Both the position numbers and the translations under genes were made by a program. Below, in pieces: positions 1-10,257 of a stretch of DNA of 29,939 nucleotides; within the stretch, counting starts at the first letter, position 1, and every line of letters starts with the position of its first letter. Where the stretch lies: positions 1-29,939 of the forward strand of contig JAULBX010028360.1 in NCBI GenBank assembly GCA_032358255.1. The letters run 5' to 3'. The notes beneath the pieces were generated by a model. It saw only the letters and a list, made by a program, of their open reading frames with translations. It did not search any database and was not told the origin of the DNA. This stretch comes from Heterotrichella gracilis (Eukaryota > Sar > Xanthophyceae > Tribonematales > Xanthonemataceae).

Positions 1-611
1 GGTTACAAGCGCATGTGTCTAACAGGTAGTAAGCGTACCTGCAAGAACTTCCGAAACAGCAACACGTCAGAGCACATCTACTGCCGAGACTTGTCTTGCC
101 CATGACATTCTAATATCTTAGAATACCTTGTGATATATGACCCTAATAATATGTCTATTATTCCAGGGTCCTCAAGGGTATTCCGTATCACTTCGGCACG
201 TCACGTCTGGGGAGGGGGGGGTACGCTCGGATTGACATAAAATATAAATGTCTGTGGAAGTCACCGATCGTGGATTCGGGGGATGTGAGCTGGCTTAGGT
301 TAGTTAGGTGGTTGGTGTAACCAGGAATACTGGTTATATGAATATTTATTAATTAATAACTAGCAGAACCCTAGCATGGGGTTTACCAGTAATATCTGGA
401 ACCCTCCATTAGGGGGTTCCGTAGCATAATCCAACCTACAAACCTACCACAACCCAGTTACTAGAAACGTGGCAGCCACCACACGTTCCCCTTGGACGGC
501 AGCGCATGCGCTGTTAGCCCAGGGCTATATAATGAGCATAAACGCTCATTAGCCCAAGACCTCCAAGGGTATTGCTATTCACGTCCACTTGCTGTCGCAC
601 TGTTGTTACAG
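1..611. other. Gene-free stretch rich in hairpins
   Basis: No coding frame is convincing here. Several inverted repeats are visible: ATTCTAA/TTAGAAT around a 4-base loop near 107-124; GACCCTAATAATA pairing imperfectly with TATTATTCCAGGGTC near 140-171; GGAACCCTC/GGGGGTTCC near 399-421; and AATGAGC/GCTCATT inside a longer imperfect stem near 515-558. A phrase like CTCAAGGGTATTCC follows the second hairpin, and a diverged version, CTCCAAGGGTATTGC, follows the last. This suggests an old structured repeat, but its class is unknown. Confidence 0.4.
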
Positions 612-699
612 TGTGACGATAGCTCGACCAACTGAGAAAAGGACAAGCGATCGCATGTCACAGCAGGCATATATCTGATATATATACCATCCTGTTACA
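612..699 (-). repeat. LTR of TRIM copy 1 (3' LTR in minus-strand sense)
   Basis: This is 88 bp and closely matches 990-1083, 20408-20495 and 20759-20846. It contains an alternating TATATA stretch near its minus-strand start that could act as a TATA element. Confidence 0.75.
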
Positions 700-989
700 T
701 TCCTCCCCCCTTTGCTCTATGGGCGTCATCGTCAAGTGCCGGGATTATTTCACCCACCCGTATAGACCCAGGCGTGGTCAGGACACGACACCGTGGCTTA
801 GGAGAGAGACCTTTTTGATGACCAGCAGGCTCTGCCGAATTAGTTGGACCCGCGTCGGATTATGCGTCCCATACCACATATCACGTATGTAATACTATGG
901 GGCCCAAGATCATCAACCCAGAAAAATCGAGTACCGGCCCAGGATCTGGGTATCGAACTGGAGACCAGTCGCCCAAGCTCTGAAACCAT

Positions 990-1083
990 TGTGACGATAG
1001 CTCGACCAACTGAGAAAAGGACTAGTAATCGCATGTCACCGCAAGCACATATATATACCTGATATATATACCATACTGTTACA
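990..1083 (-). repeat. LTR of TRIM copy 1 (5' LTR in minus-strand sense)
   Basis: This is 94 bp, longer than its partner by a few bases in the TATATA tract. It carries several substitutions, so this insertion looks older than copy 2. Confidence 0.75.
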
Positions 1084-1338
1084 GCTGGCCATGGTCTGCT
1101 TTGATCCTAAGTAACGTTGACCGGTCAGTAAGGATCGTTGGATTGCATGGACCTTGGATCGCTCTTGATCATCTAGTGTTTGGATGAACACCCAGATTGG
1201 CTACCCGTGGCACCCACTTGATATTCGAACACTGGATTGTTTGATTGTCGCAAAGTGAGCCATCGTAGGCACGTGCAGGATTTACAAGGATGGGAAGGAA
1301 TCCGATTAAAGACTAGCAGATCTACTGGAATACCTATA
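1084..1338. other. Gene-free spacer
   Basis: No open frame, repeat or RNA gene that I can support is visible between the TRIM and the SINE-like repeat. Confidence 0.4.
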
Positions 1339-1352
1339 TACACTACTCACAA

Positions 1353-1520
1353 CAGAAGAAAAAAAAGTATCAACGCAGCCTGTTCAAGGGCTTTGAAGAG
1401 GTGCGTTGGTTGAGAAAGAGGATTTAGCGAAGAGAAAGGCATTGCCGTTTTGTCCTCCTTTTTACCTACCATAGTAGTTAAGTGCACTCCTCAATGGGTG
1501 TGGGAACACCAGGAGTGCAG
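1353..1520 (+). repeat. SINE-like dispersed repeat with flanking 14-bp direct repeats
   Basis: The 14-mer TACACTACTCACAA occurs at 1339-1352 and again at 1521-1534 and brackets a 168-bp insert, which is what target-primed insertion leaves. The insert starts A-rich and ends in a hairpin (1484-1518): GCACTCCT pairs with AGGAGTGC, with an inner GGTGT/ACACC stem closed by GGGA. A diverged relative at 14676-14832 shares GCAGCCTGT, AGAGGATTTAGC and the terminal AGGAGTGC. No clear pol III A and B boxes are visible, so SINE is a working label. Confidence 0.45.
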
Positions 1521-1534
1521 TACACTACTCACAA

Positions 1535-2153
1535 ACAACACAAACTTGAGTGCTCCGCGGCAAGCCACTAAGAACTGAGTAAACTGAATTACCGACAACA
1601 TTGGAACTTCACAGTGAAATGGCAGAGGCATATTGTTCACTATACACGCACCATATGTCATACACCTTCACAACCCAAGGCAACTGGTTGTAGTGGAGGC
1701 AACCCTAACCCCCAAAAAGCCTAAATCATATAAATAATCACACACATGATTGCGGCAACCGGGCTCTATAAATAATAATGTGTCATAATCTAGCATATTC
1801 ACAACATAATTCTACAATTGTCGCGTCCAGGAATAACAAGTTAACTACATAATAACAAATTAGTGTCATTGCATGGCATGGACATCATTGCAATGTCACG
1901 AGGTAATAAAGCAATAAATCTGCACAGTCAAGCAATGCACCTTGGCACAAACTATGCAGGCACGCACACATCCCTCTAGAAAATCAAATCAAACCACTAT
2001 ACCACGCACATCATAAGCTATGACAATAAACTATAATAACATGTCAGCACTTGGCTCTTCTTGGCACCTCCGCCTTTGGTAACAAAGCATCATGTGGTCG
2101 CAAGGGAGGATGCATCACGCACACAAATATGTTGTGTTTTTGTGGGACGCCGA
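1535..2153. other. Gene-free, AT-rich stretch downstream of the kinase
   Basis: Nothing coding is visible. It lies 3' of the minus-strand kinase stop codon and probably includes its 3' UTR, but I see no decisive polyadenylation signal. Confidence 0.35.
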
Positions 2154-5100
2154 TTACCATAAAGAGTCCATCCTTGCCGGTGTCGTAAATACCGCCTGGC
2201 ATGTAGCTCGAATGTCTTCCTCTGTTTGCATGTTGCGAGGCAGCGGCACATCCAATAGTCGCCGGTTGAGTTGGTGAATGTTTGGTCCGAGAGCAGCTCC
2301 CACGTCCTCGTTGTACCAAGGGTGTGTCATCACTTCAGCCATAGTAGGACGGGATGCAGGGTCCAACTGAAGCATGGCTACCAGAAGGTCCCTGTTGGAC
2401 AACAAGTTCCTGATTTCTCCAAAGGGTATCATACATGCCCCGTGCAAAAGAATGCGGTGAGTACAGCAAGCATGCATTCCGCTACATGATGCACATGCAC
2501 TGCATATTTGAGTAATGGTCATGCGGCATTTGCTCAAGCCAATTGATTGTGCAGGTGGCAGCATTGCTAGCATAAAAAAAAAATATAACTACTTTTGTGT
2601 ACCCACCTGCAGTCTGGCGTCAGGGTGTCCGACAGAGGGTACTCAAACTTAATGAGCGCTTTAAAGTAGGATTGCAAAGCGGTAATGTGCGGCGAGTTCT
2701 CGTCCACATGCAAACTCTTCTCAAAAGGATGCCTGCAGCAACGATACATGGCGCCCGCGGTTTGTGCTCCAGATGCAGTGCGTACATCAACTATGAGTTC
2801 ACCGAAAATGTTCACCAACTACCACGGAGATCATTGTGGTTGTACACACATATTTTGGTACTATATGTGCATATGAAGCCTTGCTAGCAAACTTGGGACT
2901 ATTTCACCTGTTGGTGCATGACTTGTGGCAAGTAGTGGTGTACACATGGATTACATGGTTCAATAAAAAATGTGGCAGTGTCATGGCAATGGGGATACCC
3001 CGTGTTTCTTCAGAAGCTATAGCCCATGCACACCACTGGCCTAAATATGACATAAAAAACTACATGTGTGTTCCTCACCTCCCGTGTAGCATGTAATAGA
3101 GCACAACGCCGCATGCCCACACGTCTGCCTTGTGTCCATCATACCCTTGATTGTTTGCAAGGGGCGCAAACACTTCAGGCGCGATGTAGAGCGGCGTGCC
3201 CACCAGCGTCCGAGCAGCACTACCCATCCCGCTGTCCTTCGAGAGACCAAAGTCGCACACCTTGAGCTGAGGTTCACCCTCACGTGGGCGGTAGATCAAT
3301 AAGTTCTCAAGTTTGATGTCCCTAAAAGTTTACAAAAAACAATCAATGCGGAAAATTGGGCGCATCACACCAAGGCAGGGTGCTATCATCTATGTCGGCA
3401 TGTATTGCAATGCCTAAAAAGCTATCAACAACAGTGCAATATACATGCATGAAGGTCACGGGTAATTTTGTGCATGTAAAACATGTAAAACTAGAGGGTG
3501 GGTGACCCCACATTTATATGCCATTTTGCGCACCCATAAGTGGTATTAGGCGTGCCAAAGAAATAGTTGGTTGGTGCTATCTTAGTCGGGTCTAAATATA
3601 GTTAGGGGTTGCGGTGCGGGTTGGGGTGTGTGTTGGGGTGGACATGGGATGGGGACGGGGCTGTTGTAAGGGGTAGAAGGGAGCCAAAGAATAGCTGCAG
3701 GAAAGTGGGTGGGGGAAAGTACTTCAACAACACGTGGGCACTCTTAAATCAGCTGGAATTGCAAGGATTGTCGCTGTGGAATCTGGAGCTTGCATTATGG
3801 CCAAAAGATTTAAGAGAATTGAAACCATGGATTGTATAAATCTGAAGGTGGGAAATTAGACTGGCCAGGATTGGCAGGATCTGGGATCTTGTAGCCCGGA
3901 TGGGGCGGATGTAACAACGCTGCATGGGTGAATTACTGGATCCTGCCTCCTGGTGGATGCCTGGATGTACGGATGCTGCCCAAGCCTGGATCCTGTTTGT
4001 GCTGGATGCACAAACATACATATCCACAGGATTGCCAGGATTCTTTGGGATTGTGAATCCCCAACAACTGAATCCCCCATCACCCCCCCCGCCCCCCCCC
4101 CCCCCCGATTTTTTTGGCCGGATTTGCGGATCTCCTACCCTCAAGTGCTATCCCTGCCAGGTGACTGCTCATATGGCTGTACTATACGGTAGTTTTGCAT
4201 TTTGTTGAACCGCATGTAACCACCTAGCTAACTCTGTGTATGTTTCTAAGTAGGAGCTAGACAGCTGCAATGCATGGCAATAACTGCCCATTTTTTGATC
4301 CCTCAAACCCTATGGGCTCAACAATATTATTAGCCACCCTTGAAATTGAGCAAGGACTCAAGCCCCTCACCTAGCAAACTCTTGATGTTTGAACCTACCT
4401 AAGAGCTCACCCACATCTCTATCCCCTCACCTATTTGCAATCCCCTTCTGGGTCATGAAGTCCACAGCAGCCACTAATTCTTGAAATAGGGTGCGCGCAT
4501 TGTTCTCGGACAACACTCCCATTGCTTCCATCAGCTGTGACAGTTGACCCCCGTTCACGTATTCCATCACTATGCCCACCCCCGCATCAGTGAGAAACAG
4601 TTCCTTGAATGCCACTACTTGTGGATGACCCGTCACTGCCCTCAGATTGAGCACCTCCCGCACCACCAATTGCAAAATGTGCATGTTGATAACCTGCACG
4701 TACTTGATTGCCACCTGCGAGCAAGAGAAATGACAATCGTTGGACATTAACACGCCTCTAGTGGCAAGTCGCATTCTTTTTGCGCTAAAATACAGTCGTT
4801 GACACATTTTAATTTTTTACGTTTGATACAAATTTAAATGCAAAAACGGGGGTTTGTAGTGTTTGTCGTTTGTTTTAGATACCATTCACAAAAATCACTT
4901 TGCCGAACACACTTTCATATAACAAACAACAAAGGTCCCATGCCCACTCACCAGGGCGGCGGTCCTAGTGCACCTTGCCAAATACACCGTGGCATATGCC
5001 CCTGCGCCCAGCGGCTCCATCGGCGTATAATACTTTGCAGCGTCCAAGGCGCTCTCTTGCAACCTATTAGGCCGCCCTGTGGTGGGGTCACACCAGTGCA

Positions 5101-5203
5101 ACAGAGGTCCACCAAACCCTTGCTTCTGGCTAACTGATAAGTTCGTCACGCGCTTGCCAGTTGTCGCAAATCGTGACGCATCTTGGTCCATATAGGAGGG
5201 CAT
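2154..5203 (-). CDS. SnRK2-like serine/threonine protein kinase, five exons
   Basis: Complete five-exon gene: 5203-4952, 4714-4431, 3321-3079, 2732-2607 and 2409-2154. Every intron is GT..AG and the joined frame is open for 386 codons plus TAA. The first junction is phase 0 and the other three are phase 2, each splitting an AG|G arginine codon. The product has a Gly-rich loop LGAGAYATV (about 65-73), VAIK lysine at 88, a likely helix-C glutamate at 104, catalytic NRD at 178-180, DFG at 202-204 and APE at 226-228. GTPLYIAPE and the ADVWACGV segment resemble plant SnRK2/SNF1-related kinases; it should phosphorylate Ser/Thr proteins in stress or nutrient signalling. The histidine of HRD is replaced by asparagine. 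I chose the ATG at 5203 because it is the first in-frame ATG after a stop near 5324. A paralogue starts at 25813. Confidence 0.87.
4075..4107. repeat. Poly-C tract
   Basis: A nearly uninterrupted C tract with single A, T and G breaks, in intron 2 of the minus-strand kinase gene. Its length should be treated as uncertain. Confidence 0.75.
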
Positions 5204-5373
5204 TAGCTTTGGGAGGACGGGAAGCGGAGACACCCTGTTTGCGGGTTGTATGGGAAGGCAGAGGGGGCGGACGAGATATGGGAGGGAGAGCGGAGGGTGT
5301 CTGCAAGCAAAGCGACCTTGGTTTCAAAAGTTCCGCAGTGCTCCATTGTTTTCGCAGAGGTGTCACTCATGAA

Positions 5374-5785
5374 TAGGGTTGCGCAAATGCGTATATTCTT
5401 TTGGCCTTACACTGGTATATACTATACATACGCGTATATACCGATTAATAAAGCTTATGTGTTGTAAATTTTACAATATTGAATTTGTTGCTTCAAGAAA
5501 CGGCTTTGTAGCCCTGAAATAGCCATGCAAACCCTTACAAGGCACAGCCACACCAGAGGGCGTTCTTAAACGTCGCTCAACCATCCTTCGACCCTTCCCA
5601 CCACTCCGGACATGGTCACAACATTAAACACGACGTAAATGATAACTGAGCAAATCCACATTGCTGATTTGGTTTCAACGAGTTGGGTATCGGTTTGCGT
5701 TATGAGTGCTTATATGCGTCTGAACCGAGTTGTTGATGTGCAAGTGGCCTTCGACGACGGCGTTGGCATGCTAAAGCGGTGAATT
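5374..5785. mobile_element. hAT-type MITE, copy 3, right end lost or diverged
   Basis: It begins TAGGGTTGCGCAAATGCG, matching the end of the 19404-19986 copy. It continues through the same landmarks: GTATATAC-rich subterminal DNA, AACCCTTACAAGGCAC, CCACTCCGGACATGGTC and a GACGGCGTT segment. Similarity stops near 5785, before the second terminal repeat, so this copy is truncated or strongly diverged. It starts about 170 bp upstream of the kinase ATG and may lie in that promoter. Confidence 0.6.
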
Positions 5786-6708
5786 CCAATTTTTTTTTTG
5801 GTTAACTACAATGCACGCCTTGTGCAAATCAGCCCCTATCTTAGCACGGCTTAATGTTTTGATGAACATGCAAGCAAGAGATATAGACCAGGCGTCATCA
5901 CGATTACCTCTTGTTGGTAGTGAGGGGTTCACTAAGAAAGACAATTAGTACTCGTTATGCACACGTGATCCAGCTCGCCACCACCCTGTGTTGTTTGGAG
6001 ATTAAAGAAACCAACAGTAAACGGGGGCATTGAGCAAGCAAATGGGGTAGCAAACAGCAAATGCGGGCCTTGAGCAAGGCATAGCCTCCAATGTGCAACT
6101 GTGGCTGACTTGGGCCATGGCTTTAAGATGGATAGATCATGACATTTGAATGTTGGTAATGTTGACCGCGTTGGTCCTCGTTCAACACAACACTCTCGGA
6201 TCAATCTTATAGGCCAAGCCTAATCCCAAGTAATCCAATCCCAAGTAACTCCCAGAAAACACCGCCCTTGCTCATACTGATGCGGTAAATGCCCAAGGCG
6301 TCAGCTGTAACTACTGCAACCAAGCAAATAGTTTCTACATATTGTTACACTGGTGGTCATCATACCTTTGTCGTGCTGGTTACTTAGGTTACTTTGGCAG
6401 AGGCTTTCGAGACCCCCCGGGTGGCATTCGCTTGATTGCAATTGTACGCGCCGAGTACGCCCAGGGAGGTCCTCTTCACACCTGTAGCACGTAAATAACC
6501 ACCCATATAAACCTGAAAGTGTTTGCAACATATCACAGTCGGGATATATTTATGTCGTCTAGGTTAACGCCTGTATTGTAAGTGTTGTAAATGCGCCCTA
6601 TACCTTGAGCACCTTGGCTTACGAAAGCCATAAAATACAACATGTCATTAACTTCTTGCAATGTTGCAGCTTGCACACTGTCTGCTTGCATCTAGATTGC
6701 TCCAGTAC
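5786..6708. other. Gene-poor stretch, possible 3' part of the minus-strand membrane gene
   Basis: Any third exon of the minus-strand membrane-protein gene should lie here. Candidate acceptors in the right phase exist (for example near 6528, followed by a short hydrophobic frame and a stop), but none matches the plus-strand copy. A partial internal duplication (GGGGGCATTGAGCAAGC / GCGGGCCTTGAGCAAGG) lies near 6021-6080. Confidence 0.3.
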
Positions 6709-7463
6709 CTTTCAAGCCACCGTGCATTCCTGAGGAAGTCCAAGGTACCCAAGAACGTTCGCAGTATCCATGCGAGAAGGCAGCCCAGTAGGGCGGTGGG
6801 GACAATTTTCCCAAGTACCTGGGCCGCATTTTGCCCGTCAACAGCCGCTTCTGCAGGGTCGTACAACTTGTTGGAAAAAAGAGGAAGGGGAAAGAACAGG
6901 GCGTATCACGGGATCCTAACCTGGCATACCGTTAAAGCTGCTAGGAAAAGCACTTAACAATCTGGCTAGTCGTTTATAGTATAAGGTTTTTTCTGAATCT
7001 TACACTAGCTTAGAGACACAGATCCTCCTGAGTGGTGGTCCAAGCATTTCCCCCTGTGTGTTGGAGTATTATATACACCTCTGACAATAACTCCAAAGTG
7101 GGCGTGGCACTAAACACACACGTCAACTAAAAAAAGCCAACACTGGCTACTTGCACCAAAAAAAGAAAACACGCATAGGCACACCCTGCAAGTGACAAGC
7201 AAAAGCAAGGGCAAGCGACTGCAGGAGGCAACCTTATATCTGCTTGCAAGAGGGACAGGCAGATCTGCTATAGTTGGTTTTTACCGCTGCCAACTGCAGG
7301 CAGCCATATCAATCCCACCTTCATTCACAGGCGGTGGTGCGGTGGTCGTTGAACCGCCGCCGAGAGGACGTCCCAAATCAAGCAGCACCAGGCTCCCTAG
7401 AACCGTTAGGAACACTCCTGCCAAAAGGCCTGCCCCCAACACCTCAGTTGCACACTGTAACAT
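6709..7463 (-). CDS. Small membrane protein of unknown family, two exons (partial)
   Basis: Two exons are supported because they are conserved in the inverted copy at 10258-11132. Exon A ends at 7319 (AATGAAG|GTGGGA, phase 1) and encodes a hydrophobic helix, EVLGAGLLAGVFLTVLGSLV, then LLDLGRPLGG and a Thr/Pro-rich linker. Exon B, 6850-6709, is 142 nt. It opens after CCCTGCAG, encodes EAAVDGQNAAQVLGK and a second hydrophobic stretch around TALLGCLLAWIL, and ends at GAAAG|GTAC in phase 2. The start is uncertain: an in-frame ATG is at 7463, but the frame stays open to a TTTCCCAG acceptor near 7505. The 3' end is not found. Function is unknown; a two-helix membrane protein is inferred. The copies differ partly by synonymous changes, which supports coding. 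Confidence 0.5.
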
Positions 7464-8680
7464 TACTCCAGGATACCTCCAGTAATGTATTGAAGCGGCT
7501 GGGAAATAAGTTGTCAAAAGTGAATACTTGTGAGTTTATAGCCTCTTGATCAGGCCAAGGCCGACTGAATGCTGTGTCGCGAAGTCGTTTCACCTCCTGG
7601 TACAGTCACACATGTGTTTAGACACCCCTTACAAGATGTCAACAAGGCTGGTCACTAGTGCTGCTGGTCAAAACTGTCGACCCCTACAAGAGGTAACCTA
7701 CAGGCGTGTACATTACAAGTGGGTGCGTGTGTTTATAGCTGCCCATGGGCAAGACACGACGCGTCATGCGATGTACCCTATATATAGGCGGGTACGTAAA
7801 CTGCTTCCAGTGGTTGAACCATGGTGGGTACATATCCTGTTCCCGGGTACGTGTAGACTTGCGGTAGCTCGGCAATAACGTATTGGGCAGACTGTGAGGG
7901 TGTACACCGGGTTCGTTGGCGTGGCCACTGGGTACGTCAACACTCGACTTCGACAAGAGGGAATTGCCACAAATGTTCAAGTGTGCTTGTTCGTATGAGC
8001 CTGCGCTGGAAAAGCCTTCGAGGCTGTCTCATGAACGGGGTCCGGCGGCAAAGTCCCTGTGAAAGTGTTCACCATTTGTGGCTAGCTAGTGCCCACTTTC
8101 GGCGCAGGCTGCAGCATCTCATGCAAGCGAACAGCGAGGGAAAGTTAAGACGCTTACCTTGTGGCGGAGAAGAATACTCTTGCAAAGCGTTGACAGGCGG
8201 GAGTGCCCGCACGTGCAGCGACCGGCAGGATGCTCCCGGGCCTCTGGGCAAGGGTGAGCCCTGAACGTTGGTTTGGGACCTTGTTTTTGTAAACCCAAAA
8301 AAGTGCCAAATATACGAGGCCTGAAACGCACAACGCACGGGTGTAGTGTTCCGACCAACTCGTCTTCGTGTTCGTGACCTTTCTTGAATATTCATGAACA
8401 ATTTATTCAATGTTATAACACGAACGCAGGCCGCTTCCACTCTGCCCGGCAAGAACTAAGATAGGCTGCTCAAGGCCCAGAAGAGATGCACGTGCAACAG
8501 ATGCCGGCACTTGAAATCCCCACGGCCCTCAATTGATCATGTTTGATGAAATTGGAACAAGTTTATATCAGCAAGATGTACAAGATTTACAAGATTACAG
8601 CATGTAATATAGGAACGGGGATGAACAACGTTTGATTATATCCCTGATGGATAATCTGATCAATTTGGCTTTCTTCCCCG
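7464..8680. other. No supported gene; possible upstream exons of the minus-strand membrane gene
   Basis: Open frames occur on the minus strand at 7684-7980 and 8069-8452. They show no recognisable motif and no match to the sequence upstream of the plus-strand copy. Only the stretch just before exon A (about 7505-7530) is alignable with the bases before 10258. Confidence 0.3.
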
Positions 8681-9170
8681 GCCCTTCCCTTCGGGAAGGG
8701 TTTAAGGGCAATTGGCCAGAAACCCTTCCCCATGGACGGATCATCCAGTGGATCCGGCCGAGGGAAAAAAGGTCCGGATGATCCGGGGCGAGATCCGGGG
8801 GAGCGCCGGGCGCTCGAGTGAAAACGCTTCGTAAGCTCCGTCTGTCCGTCGCAACAGCCAATCGGCGAGCGACAAGTCGGCATGCCAGAGGGTACCTCGA
8901 GTATGTTGCAACTCCGCGTAAGCGACGAGCCGCTGGGGATCGGGCCCGGATGAACCGACTGGGGATGCGCCACGTCGATCCGCGACGAGGCTGTCGCCAG
9001 GTGTCGCGATCTCGATATGCATGCATCATGCGTAGCAGGCGACGTGCCTGAGCGGAGACGTCGACGTTGGGCTGTGTTGCGAACGTCCCTCAGCATGACG
9101 AAACCAATCAATTTGCAGGCCGTACGGTGCGCTCCTTGACGGCAGAAGGGTAAACTAGCGGCCATGCGCG
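8680..9170. other. CpG-rich, GC-rich island of unknown origin
   Basis: This block is much richer in CG dinucleotides than its surroundings and is open in several minus-strand frames at once: 8587-9165 (192 codons), 8595-9029 and 8741-9022. The last contains a natural-looking string, ADLSLADWLLRRTDGAYEAF. At the left edge is a perfect 8-bp stem, CCCTTCCC/GGGAAGGG, at 8682-8700, and repeated CCGGATGATCC motifs follow. I do not recognise a protein family. It may be a decayed mobile element, an organelle-derived insert or a bacterial-like insert. Confidence 0.35.
8682..8700. repeat. Perfect GC-rich hairpin with TTC loop
   Basis: CCCTTCCC, TTC, GGGAAGGG forms an 8-bp perfect stem, followed by TTTAAG. 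It resembles a bacterial or organellar terminator stem. In this context it may only be a relic of the island's origin. Confidence 0.5.
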
Positions 9171-9480
9171 CATGCGAAAACTATGTAAATTAGAAAGCAA
9201 CCGCGGAGTGCGGGACACCAGCCACTGAGCAACAGCAGGCTTTAAACGCAGGCTTTAAACCCAGCCTGCACAGGGTGTCAGCAAAAGCAAGCTCAAGATA
9301 GGCAACACGAACTCGGGCTGCCAGCCTTGCTTGGGTGGGGATCCAAAACGAAAAAGAAGTTCCCCCCCACAGGGGGCCCGCCGAGGGCCGGGACAGGCGA
9401 CACCAGGAGCCCTTCAGCGCGTTTAGAAGGCCTTTTCAGTAATTTTGGGTTGCAACTCTTCGGCTCGTCCAGGCACCACG

Positions 9481-10214
9481 TCATATAGAACGACCTCTGA
9501 ACGTTTCGTGAACTCCTGCTACCCTCCAAGAAAAGCGCTTGAATATGAAATCAATAAACTTGTTTCTCCGGCATAAGGATAACAAGAACCCAGTGGGCAG
9601 CCCGTCCACACCGAAACAAATGGCACATACCAGGCATGTGTGCCCCAATGGCAAAGCGTGCACTTTGATGAAGTCCTGAAGTTCCCAAGCTTGTTGCAAA
9701 AGCTGAGCTGGCGGGTATCCTTTTGTTGAGATAACCTCAAAGGGCATGGCATGTTCGGTCCCTTGACCACACAATAGGCATAGAAACTGCCACTTGGCCC
9801 CTGTGTCCCATTCTGCCTTACGTACCGAAGGTGTGTATTTGCGCTTTCGTGTGTTCAACTTTGCAAACACCCGCGCGACGAGCACTTGTTTTGAGGAAGT
9901 ACGCACTTGCAGGTTTACATAGCACTCTAGTACTTTATCCGGCTTGTGTTCTGACCAGCATTGCGGACTACGGAGCCCTCGCTTCACCTCGCTTACCTGT
10001 AAACCGGCCCTGACACACACACACAAAACCCCCCCACCGCACCACTGCCCTTTAACTTGTTTGCAAGTGTCGCAGGGTTGGTCCTTGACCTTGCTGCCGA
10101 CGAGGTGGAGAACTAAGGAGTAAGGTGTGTTTTTTTGCTTCTTTGCAGTTGCCACACAGGATCTTAGCAGGTCAGCGAGTAGACTTCTGGTTGTGAACGT
10201 GTTGGGGTTTACTA
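9481..10214 (-). CDS. Hypothetical cysteine-rich open frame, probably exonic
   Basis: The minus-strand frame is open without a stop from about 10214 down to 9481, about 244 codons and the longest in the window. It has no ATG near its start, so it is probably an internal exon. A good donor, CTG|GTATGT, ends a likely exon at 9631. The translation has scattered Cys pairs: CDTCKQVKGQWC, FLCLLCGQG and, beyond the donor, CLVCAIC. It also has a basic patch, NTRKRKYTPSVRK, followed by AEWDTGAKWQFLCLLC. These could bind zinc, but I recognise no family. It may be an upstream exon of the minus-strand membrane gene, a separate gene, or part of an old transposon. Confidence 0.35.
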
Positions 10215-10257
10215 TTCACTGTACAGAACAAATTCTTTTCCCAGGGGGCTCCCTTAG

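Larger units (their letters stand above)
612..1083 (-). mobile_element. TRIM-like miniature LTR retroelement, copy 1
   Basis: Two direct repeats, 612-699 and 990-1083, flank about 290 bp of non-coding sequence. Read on the minus strand each repeat runs from TGTAACAG to ATCGTCACA, so it has the TG..CA ends of an LTR. One base inside the minus-strand 5' LTR is TGGTTTCAGAGCTTGG (973-988), one mismatch from the plant-type TGGTATCAGAGC primer site for initiator Met tRNA. Directly before the 3' LTR is the polypurine tract AAAGGGGGGAGGAA (700-713). No gag or pol is present, so it would need a helper element. Flanking 5-mers do not match, unlike copy 2, so this copy has lost its target duplication or is rearranged. 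Confidence 0.75.

Noticed and set aside
930-975. A tRNA-like T-arm phrase (GTTCGATACCC on the minus strand) inside the TRIM
   Set aside because: No acceptor stem or anticodon arm can be formed around it, and its position just after the primer site explains it as TRIM internal sequence.
1369-1381. GTATCAACGCAG, matching part of a common cDNA-synthesis adaptor
   Set aside because: Only 12 bases match, the adaptor's neighbouring bases are absent, and the sequence sits inside a repeat with a second diverged genomic copy. Chance is more likely than contamination.
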